From Pocillopora verrucosa (Eukaryota > Cnidaria > Anthozoa > Scleractinia > Pocilloporidae), in assembly GCF_036669915.1 (NCBI RefSeq), contig NC_089318.1, forward strand, positions 25,356,238 through 25,420,237: a stretch of 64,000 bases of DNA, in the 5' to 3' direction. Numbering within the stretch: position 1 is the stretch's first letter; the number at the start of each line of letters is the position of its first letter. The translations under genes were made by a program, and so were the position numbers. Below the pieces are notes generated by a model. It did not search any database, was not told the origin of the DNA, and worked only from the letters and a program-made list of their open reading frames with translations. Shown piece after piece: positions 1 to 10,300 of the stretch.

Positions 1-3000
1 AAAATTTTCTTTCAAGTAGTTTACAATGAATTCGCTTTTTTAAAGGAAATCCAAATCGAGAGTGAGATATTTCACTCCATGTACACTGGGCTTCAACTTT
101 ACAACTCTTCAAACGTGCTTATGGTGACATCTCATCACAATCACAATGAAAATAAATAGATTAGAAAAAACTAAACTAAACGAATAAACAAACAAACAAA
201 CAGTGATGCTTGTGAGGCGGTTCATGGGAAGGTGTTCTGTGTAGAGAGGTGGCCCTTCTGAGGAGTTGGTCATCTCTAGGAAGGCAGCCAGTGTACGGAG
301 GTGACCGTTGTAGGCGGATGACTGCCGAAGAGACTTTTCGTAGAAAGTAGACCTCTATTATGTACTCCAACATGGCGTGACGACTTTAAGATGCTGATAT
401 TCTATGCTGACATTATGAAAATTGTTGTTTATTTTGCAGAATGAATGTGCCGTTTAGATTCAAAAGGCGTCACGTCTTTTAAATCTTAACTGCAAGTTTC
501 ATTATTTTACTTTCTCGGCGATTTTAGTTGCAATCCGATCCAACAAGATGAGATTCTTTCTAAAAGGCATTATTTGTTCCCTTTCGACTCCATGGCCTTA
601 TCAGGGAAATGGATTCACAATTATCATCAGTATAAAATTACTTATCGGTTTATAATTACTGTTTTCCTCCTGACAGATTGAGGCCGTCAAATTAATACAG
701 AGAGCTTGGAGAAAGCATCGAAGAACGAGGAGGGTAATAATTTTTAGCCATAACATTCTGCATTTCTCATCCTTTATCTGTACTCCGTGTTCAACTTCTA
801 CATTTTTAATCCTCCACATAGACCGAAAATATTAACTGTAAGGGGAGAGAATTTTTTGTAAACACATCTTGTTACACCCCCCGTCAGTCGGGTTTTTGAA
901 TCGGCCGTTTGGACGCACTCAAGTTGCCGAAACGTTGTGAAAAGGTTGCCGTCATAAGGAGGTGGGCGTTGTGAGGTGGATGTTGCTCTTGAGACGAGGG
1001 CACTGTTAGAATGTGGCGTTTTTAAAAGTTAATTGTTGTTGAGGAAGTTCCCCTTGTGGGGAGAAGACCATTTTTAAAACGTTGGCCGCACGGTTCCATA
1101 GAAAAAAACAGACCTTTGATATCTACATCAACAGAAATATGAAGTTTTTAAGATGATGACACTGGAAGTTTATGCGATCATCATGGATATTTTAGATGCT
1201 CATATTAACTGTTGATATCATAATGTTTGTTCTCTTTGCAGAATGAATGCGCGTCCATAATTCAACGGGCTTGGCGTCGACTAAAGTTAATAAGACTTGA
1301 ATTTCAGGTAGTTTGTTATAGTAATAACAGTATGATCACAGTCAAACTTTTTGTTTACTTTGCAGAATAAATGTGCCGTTACGATTCAAAAGGCGTCACG
1401 TCTTTTTCATCTTCATTGAACTTTTATACTGCAAATTTGCCGCCATAAATTGAAAAGATTAAAATAAGAAGAGCTCAAACTCAGGGTACTAGGAGATAGT
1501 AATAGCGGTTGGTACAGTGTTAGATGGCAAGTTTTATCATTTAACTTTCTCGGCGATTTTAGTTGTAGTCTGATCCAACAAGAGGAGATTCTTTCTAAAA
1601 GGCATTATTTGTTCCCTTTCGACTCCATGGCCTTACCAGGGGAATGGATTCACAATTATCATCAGCATATAATTACTTATCAGTATATAATTACTGCTTC
1701 TCTCCTGACAGAACAAGGCTGTTAAATTAATACAGAGAGCTTGGAGAAAGCATCGAAGAACGAGGAGGGTAATAATTTTTAGCCATAATTTTCTATATTT
1801 TTCATCCTTTATCTGTAGTCCGTGTTCAACTTCCACATTTTTAATCCTCCACATAGACCAAGAAAATTGACTGCAAGGGGAGAGAATTTTTTGCCTTTGA
1901 AAACACATCTTGTTACACCCCCCATCAGTCGGGTTTTTGAGTCGGCTGTTTGGACGCACTCACGTAATTTGATATAGTAATGACAGCATGATCACAGTTG
2001 TACATGGTAAATTCAATCATTTAATTTTATGGAGCGAATTTAATTATATAAAATGGTGGGATTATTTTAAAATAAAAAGAGAAGGGGGATCCAAAAGTTA
2101 ACGTCAAAAATTTTCTTTCAAGTAGTTTACAATGAATTCGCTCTTTTGAAAGGAAATCCAAACCGAGAGTGAGATATTTCACTCCATGTATACTGGGCTT
2201 CAACTTTACAACTCTTCAAACGTGCTTATGGTGACATCTTATTAAATCACAATGAAAATAAATAGATTAGAAAAAACTAAACAAAACAAACAAACAAACA
2301 AACAGTGATGCTTGCGAAAAATTTCCTAATCGAGACTGAACCAGCAAGGTACAGAAGTTGAAATATGATTTATATTTCATAGCAGGGTTGGTCATCCCTT
2401 AATTAAGTATTGTAGAAATTTCATCAATTCTTTAGTGATGTAAAGCCGACAGGGTTCTCAGTATCAAATATTTTTCTAAATTGGGCCTTGACGAAAGAAG
2501 AGTCTCGTTGTAGTTGGGAGACGCTTAAGTTGCTGTGTCATTGTAAGGGGGTGGCTGTTGTAAGAAAGAGGCGGTTCGTGGGAAGGTGTTCTGTGTAGAG
2601 AGGTGGCCCTTCTCCAGGGTTGGTCATTTCTAGGAAGGTAGCCGGTGTACGGCTTAACTGCAAGTTTCATTATTTTTAAAACTTTCTCGGCGATTTCAAT
2701 TGTAGTCTGATCCAACAAAATGAGATTCTTTCTAAAAGGCATTATTTGTTTGCTTTCGACTCCATAGCCTTATCAGGGAAATGGATTCACAATTATCATC
2801 AGCATATAATTACTTATCAGAATATAATTACGGCTTTTCTCTTGACAGAACAAGGCTGTCAAATTAATACAGAAAGCTTGGAGAAAGCATCGAAGAACGA
2901 GGAGGGTAATAATTTTTAGCCATAATATTCTGTATTTTTCATATTTTATCTGTAGTCCGTGCTCAACTTCTGCATTTTTACTCCTCCACATAGACCAAAA

Positions 3001-6000
3001 AGATTGACTCCAAAGGGAGAGAATTTTGTTGTCTTTGAAAACACATCTTGTTACACCCCCGTCAGTCGGGTTTTTGAATCAGCTGTCTGGACGCATTCAA
3101 GTTATCGAAACGTTGTGAAAAGGTTGCCGTCATAAGGGGGTGGGCGTTGTGAGGGGGATGTTGCTCTTGAGACGAGGGCATTGTTGGAATATGGCGTTTG
3201 TTAAAAGTTAATCGTTGTTGAGAAAGTTCCCGTTGTAAGGAGAAGACCATTTTCAAAACGTTGGCCGCAGCGGTTCTACAGAAAAAAATAGACCTTTGAT
3301 ATCTACATAAACAGAATATGAAGTCTTATGATGATGAAACTGGACATTTGATGCGATAATCATGGATATTTTAGATGCTCATATTAACTGTTGATATCAT
3401 AATGTTTGTTCTCTTTTCAGAATGAATGTGCGTCCATAATTCAACGGGCTTGGCGTCGACTAAAATTAAAAAGACTTGAATTTCAGGTAATTTGATATAG
3501 TAATAACAGCATGATCACAGTTATAAATGGTAAATTCAATCATTTAATTTTATGGAGTGATTTCAGTTATATAAAATGGTGGGATTATTTTAAAATAAAA
3601 AGGGAAGGGGGTTCCAAAAGTTAACATCAAAAATTTTCTTTCATGTGGTTTACAATAAATTCGCTTTTCTCGAAGGAAATCCAAATCGAGAGTGAGATAT
3701 TTCATTCCATGTTCACTGGGCTTCAACTTTACAACTCTTCAAACGTGCTTATGGTGACATCATCTCATTACAATTACAATGAAAATAAATGGATTAGAAA
3801 AAACAAAACAAAACAAAACAAACTAACAAACAAACAAACAGTGATGCTTGTGAAAAACATCCTAACCGTGACTGAACCGGTATCCGGTTAGATCGCTCCA
3901 TGGTTAGATCGCTCCAAGTCAGATCGCTCCATACGGAAGTCAGATCGCTCCACTCAAAAGTTAGTTCGCTCCATCAAATAAGTTACTTCGCTCCATGTAG
4001 AAACCTAATACACTAACTTACTTCTGATCTTTATAGTTTATAGTTGATGATGTGTATTGCATCTTGCGATCGGTCGAATTACCGATGCTGGAACAAGTGT
4101 TTCAGTGTGTAATGAACGTAGAAAACTAATAAACTAACTTACTTCTGATCTTTGTAGTTTATAGTTGATGATGTTGCTTGCGATCAAGTTGCTGAAATAT
4201 AAAGTGATCGACGATTCGTTCACAAATAAAATAAAAGAATAAAAGAAATAAATGACCAACAATGAATATGATTTATAAATATTGCTTTCAAAGAATCGCC
4301 ATTTTTAAAAGTTGTCAAATCCAGCCGTGAGTGAGACTGGGTTCGACTCCGGTTAAAATGGCGAGTCTTTAGTCGCGTTACAATACTCTTTCTTTTCTTT
4401 TCCCTTATCCTTCTGTCTTTTATCAACCTTCCACGTTAGTTTTCTTCATGGAGCGAAGTAACTTATGTATGGAGCGAAGTAACTTATATGATGGAGCGAA
4501 CTAACTTTCGAGTGGAGCGATCTGACTTCGGTATGGAGCGATCTGACTTGGAGCGATCTAACCATGGAGCGATCTAACCGTAAACCGACTGAACCAGCAA
4601 GGAACAGAAGTTAAATCATTTTTCATAGCGTCCCTTTATTAGGTATTGCAAAAATTTCACCCACTCTTTAGTGATATAAAGCTGACAGGGTTCTCAGCAA
4701 CAAATATTTTTCTAAACTGGCCCTTGACGAAAGATGAGTCTCGTTGCAGTTGGGACGCGCTTTAGTTGCTGTGTCATTGTGAGGGGGTGGCTGTTGTAAG
4801 AAAGAGGCGGTTCATGGGTAGGTGTCCTGTGTAGAGAGGTGGCCCTTCTGAGGAGGTGGTCATTTCTAGGAAGGAAACCGGTGTACGGAGGTGACCGTTG
4901 TAGGCGGATGACTGCAGAAGAGACTTTTCGTAGAAAGTAGACCTCTATTATGTAGTTCAACATGGCGTGACGACTTAAAGACGCTGATATTTTATGCTGA
5001 CATTATCAAAATTGTTATTTACTTTGCAGAATAATGTGCCGTTAAGATTCAAAAGGCGTTATGTCTTTTAAATCTTAACTGCAAGTTTCATTATTTTTAA
5101 GACTTTCTCGGCGATTTTAGCTGTAATCCGATCCAACAAGATGAGATTCTTTCTAAAAGACATTATTTGTTCCCTTTCGACTCCATGGCCTTATCAGGGA
5201 AATGGATTCACAATTATCATCAGTATATAATTACTTATCAGTATATGAATAATGCTTTTCTCCTGACAGATTGAGGCCGTCAAATTAATTCAGAAAGCTT
5301 GGAGAAAGCATCGAAGAACGAGGAGGGTAATAATTTTTAGCCTTAGTATTCTGTATTTTTCATATTTTATCTGTAGTCCGTGTTCAACTTCTACATTTTT
5401 AATCACAAAGACACAAAAAATTGACTGAAAGGGGAGAGAATTTTTTGTCTTTGAAAAATTACTAGTGCTTATTTATTCCAGAATGGACAAGAAAAAAAAT
5501 AAATGATTTTATTACTAAAAAATGACAAACGTGAATTGAGATCATCCTGGATTATCTACACAATTAAACTTTATCACTATATAAGTACTGCTTTTCTCCT
5601 AACAGATCAAAGCAACCAAATTAACACAGCAAGCTTGGAGAGACTACCAAACTGGGCGAAGGGTAATAATTTTTAGCCTCAGTGATCTAAAGTTTACTTA
5701 TTTCATCTGTAGTCCGTTTTCAACTTTTACATTTTTAAACATCCCAAAGACCAAAAAATATTGACCGTAAAGGGAGTGAATTTTTTTGTCTTTAAAAAAA
5801 TTACAAGTGCTTATTTATTCCAGATTGAAGAAGAAAAAAATGATTGATTTTGTTACTAATAAATAACAAACGTGAAAAAAACAATACAGTATTGAGATCA
5901 TACTGGTTTATCTACACAATTAAACTTTATCAGTATATAATTACTACTTTTCTCCTGACAGCTCAAAGCAACCAAACTAATACCGAAAGCTTGGAGAGAC

Positions 6001-7309
6001 TACAGAACTAGACGAAGGGTAATAATTTTTAGCCTCAGTGATCTAAATTTTACTTATTTCATCTGTAGTCCGTGTTCAACTTCTGCATTTTTAAACATCC
6101 CAAAGACCAAAAAAAATTGACCGCAAGGGGGGTGAATTTTTTGTCTTTGGAAAAATAACGAGTGCTCGTTTATTCCAAATTGAACAAGCAATCATTTGAT
6201 TACTTATAAATGAAAAGCGTGAAAAAATGTAATTTATGACGTTTGAGTGACATGGGAACGTGCCATCAGAAATTAATATTCTGATAGCACGTTGAAGAGG
6301 TCCGCGTGGCATCATGGAAGTTTCGGATTATTTAAGCGTTTCATGGGAAAATGAAGTCATTGTTGGTCGGTCAGTATTATGTTTGACCATTTTCTTTTTT
6401 TTTTCCTTTTGTATTAATATGCTTTTCTTTTTTCAAATCCCTGTAAAATATTACGACATTCATTAACTTTTCTCTCTGATTGGCAGCGTAACCAGGTTAG
6501 TTTACCCTTTCCTGGGGTATTGTGCTGCTGTTTGTCGTATCTGGCGTGGCACAGGTTCTTTTTGTAGAACCCTTGGTTTTCGGTGTACAAATGTTAAGAT
6601 CATTTTAGGATGCTTATACTACAAGACTGGCTGACTCATCCTAAATAAACTTTTCACATTAATTGAATAACTCGTCTGAGTGTAGTCAGAATATAGTAAT
6701 TCAGACAACTTCTCATAATAATGCTTATGCAAAGCAAGTGACTATATTATACAATGCTTCAATTAGTTTTAAATTCAATATTTCAAACTTCAATCTTCTC
6801 CTCCCCCCTTAATTTCTTATTTCGTAATCACGTGCGGCTCACGTGTGATATAATCTAACGAGATTTGAAGTTGGCATTGCCAGCTGACGCGGACACTTCC
6901 GTGTACTCTTTATTTTTGTCTCATTTTCTCAGACTATATAAAATAATTAAGCACCTTTCTAGCCATCTGATTGGCTGTGTTTCTGTAACATTTGATAAAT
7001 TTATCAGTATTAAAGGCTAAGGGTTTAGCCATGAATGCAGAGCGTTCTCATGCAAAACTTAAGCCACCGGTATCACCATTCCTTGCAATGCACCAATGAA
7101 ATCAATTAATTTTTTCCATTTTGCTCTGTGCAAAGATCCGTAGAAAAAGAAAAAGTCAGGAGATGTCCGATTATCCTACCAAAATGCGAAGAGTGGAAGA
7201 TTTGGACAACGTTGATTTCCAGGACCTATTTGAAGTTAAGAAACTTGGGGAAGGAGGCTTTGGCGAGGTAGGAGATTCTGTTATATAAATAATATAAATA
7301 TAAATATAT

Positions 7310-7347
<38 letters not shown>

Positions 7348-10300
7348 TATATATATATGTAGATATATATTGTGGGAGGAAGAAGACAAATAAACTAAAA
7401 GTTCATCCTTACAGGCCTGTTTCGTGGTTGCCCACCCATCAGGGGATTTAGGAAAAATTAGAGACTTAAATTAGAGATAGTTATGACTTGTTTAGTCTCA
7501 AGGATTGATTATTTTCAAATTTGATCCATGGTTCAGTCTATCTTCAATTCTTATTAATTTCTTGGGGAAAGAGGGCTGCTGCAACGCGGAGTCGTTCGGC
7601 GTTTAGAAGACTGGGGAAAACCAAAACTAAAGGTTGCGTCAATTAATGTCACCACAAATTGCTCAAAGTACTGTTAAGCAGATTCTTTAATGCTTGGCTA
7701 TTCTATTCCTACTTCAGGTAGCGCAATTTTATTGCCGAAAAACCCATGGATATTACGCAGTAAAAACCTTTAAGGAGAATGAAGCAAACAAATCGATGGT
7801 GTTGAAAGAAACATTCATCCTCATCCACTTGGCCGGGAGTTCCAGGGTTACCCAGTTATGCCGGGCGTTTACCATCAAAGTATGTACCTAAGAAACGGCT
7901 TTTGAATACATACAGAAAGGTTGGCTACAGGAGCAGATAAAACACGTCCATATTTAGGAATCTTTTACTGGCGTGGCCATGGAACTTTGCACATCGTAGC
8001 AGTGGAGTGATCATGCCTTCAGGAGGCAACAATAAGCGTGCTGAGAAATTCATCGTTTTAAACTGAACGCAAGTTGAGCCTGCCACTATCTCAGTCAGTT
8101 TTTTTTATTAACGAATAGTTAGTTATCGTTTACGAGCCAATCTTGGGGTCCAAAGGATTTGGGGGGGGGGGGTCTACTTGATTTTAAGGGGGAAGGGAGG
8201 AGGGATTAGTCGTCGTTAACAGAGCATAAGGGAGGAGCTTGAGGAATTTGATTGTCAATGAAATTCCAATGAGGAAGAGTCAGAAAGCCTTAGGGAGGGA
8301 TTAAATGAATTTTAATGAACGATTCATTAAGTAATTAACGCCAGTTTGTTGAAAAAAGAAACAAAGCATTAATCAACACAGCCGTGATGCTGATGTCAAT
8401 AAACTAAACAGAATGTTTTTGTTTCAGCTCACAAAAACAGCCTTAGCGCTTGAGTATTTGCCCGGTGGGGACTTTTCTGGAGTTCTGCGAGCCCAGGGAG
8501 GAAAACTGAGTGAGGAACGCGCCAGGTACGATTTAAATGAAAAGAAATTTCAACGCCTTGTGAAGGAAAACAGCTGAGCATCCCGGAAGTGTTTAAAATT
8601 GTTATCCTAATCGTCACTCATGCTCATTAAATCTTTACCAACATGTAGGCTTTTTCCAGGCCGCTGTCAACGCATTCAGTTTTAAGTTTGCAGACTTGCA
8701 GTTGCTTATTTTCTTCTGACTAAGACCCAGGTTACGACTTAGAAAGTCAATTAAAAGTATTCATACGACAACGTCTGGTATTTCAGGTTTTACGCCGTCG
8801 ATATCGGCCTGGGATTGAAATATTTGAATTCGAAAAACGTCATCCACAGGTATGTTTGTGGCATAACGTACTCTGGAATGTCTCATTCTGAAGAAAGATT
8901 TGTTTTTCCCCGGTGTTTTGGAACCCTTTATAAAACAACACAGACGATATTGATAACCATAACAGTAACGACAGAGAAAATGACAATAACAACGATAACA
9001 ATAACACTGACGACAAGAATAACAGGAACTAGAGGGATTATGGGAATGATAAAGAGAAATATTTGAAAAATAACGCAGCCAGTATACACCCATTTCTTTC
9101 CGATTGCTACAAGGATACAAAAAAATTTTCTCGTTCATTCCGGTTTATTTCCAATTTCGACTAACCTACCTTCCCTGTCTAACCAGCTTTCTTGATGCAA
9201 ATTGGCTGAAACATAATGCACCACTAGCGGTCGAGAAAAAGAAAAAAAACTTGTTTTTTGAAATCGAGGAGCCACAATTGACATGAGCGGTATGGGATTG
9301 GAATCGAGAAAGAACGGGTAGAAGATTTTCCATTGTAACAGAAACATTTATGCAAATCTGGTTTGCCCTGATGTAAAGTAATGTACACTAAAAATGAGTG
9401 AAAGAAGTTTTTGCCAACTTATTTCATCAGAGATCTAAAACCGGAAAATATTCTGGTAACCTCAAATGGCCACCTGAAGCTGTCAGACTTCGGTCTGAGC
9501 GAATTTGTCGTCTTTGCAGTCACTGGAGTATGTGGAACTTATCCATATATGGCGCCTGAGGTATAAGGCTTGTAGCAGATTACCCTGAAAAGTCTTTGTT
9601 CAAATCGCTATTTTTTTTTTCTCACTAATTATTTATCTTCTCTATGGGTTTTTAAGAAAGTTCTTCTTTCTTCTCCTCCTTCTCTGAGGGTAAAATGTAT
9701 TCCTATAATCTTCCGCTATGGTCAATCTTAAATCAAGGCATTGTCAAACGAGACCCAACAATTTTCTCGACAATAAAGGGGTGGGTAACCTCTCTGCTTG
9801 TCACGAGAATCTGAAAAATTACGATAAAAAACATTTTTTATGCCTCTCCGCCCTCAGTTTCGGACAACAAATAAAGTAGAAAGACCCCCCTACTACACGA
9901 TCCTGACCGCGCCCTTGTTAATACACTGATGTTTCAACCAAGCTCACGCAGTTGAATTTGTTAATACACTTTTTGCAATGCCAATAAACTCCACTTAATC
10001 TGTTACAGATGATCATGGGAGAGTCTTATACTTACTCTGTGGACTGGTGGTCCTTTGGCGTGACTTTATTCCTGATGCTGACCGGCAAGGTTTGTACAAA
10101 TAATATTGCAACAACTCACACATTGCAAATATGTTTACATTTGTACACAATAACTCGTCCTTCGGAAGGACACAAATGCTTATGAATCAAACTTTTGACA
10201 ATGAAGTAATCATTAATTGCCATTACCATTCGTCCCGTGGGAATAGGACACCCGCCTATGGCAAACGGGGAGACGGGGAGGGGAGAAGGGGAGACTCCAC

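Noticed and set aside
1633..1959. Recurring minus-strand ORFs in the IQ array ([12 protein letters not shown]... and similar)
   Set aside because: They recur only because the module repeats. They are antisense to IQ exons and introns, vary in length, and show no domain.
3879..4010. CRISPR-like array of GATCGCTCCA repeats
   Set aside because: The repeats are short, irregularly spaced and inverted at the other end of a 708-bp insertion with a target duplication. The context is eukaryotic.
7171..7389. Minus-strand ORF with long Tyr/Ile runs
   Set aside because: It is a translation of the TA microsatellite and the antisense of the first kinase exon.
8815..9066. Thr-rich ORF in the kinase intron
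   Set aside because: It is a low-complexity ACA/ATA-rich intron sequence, not conserved in frame among copies.
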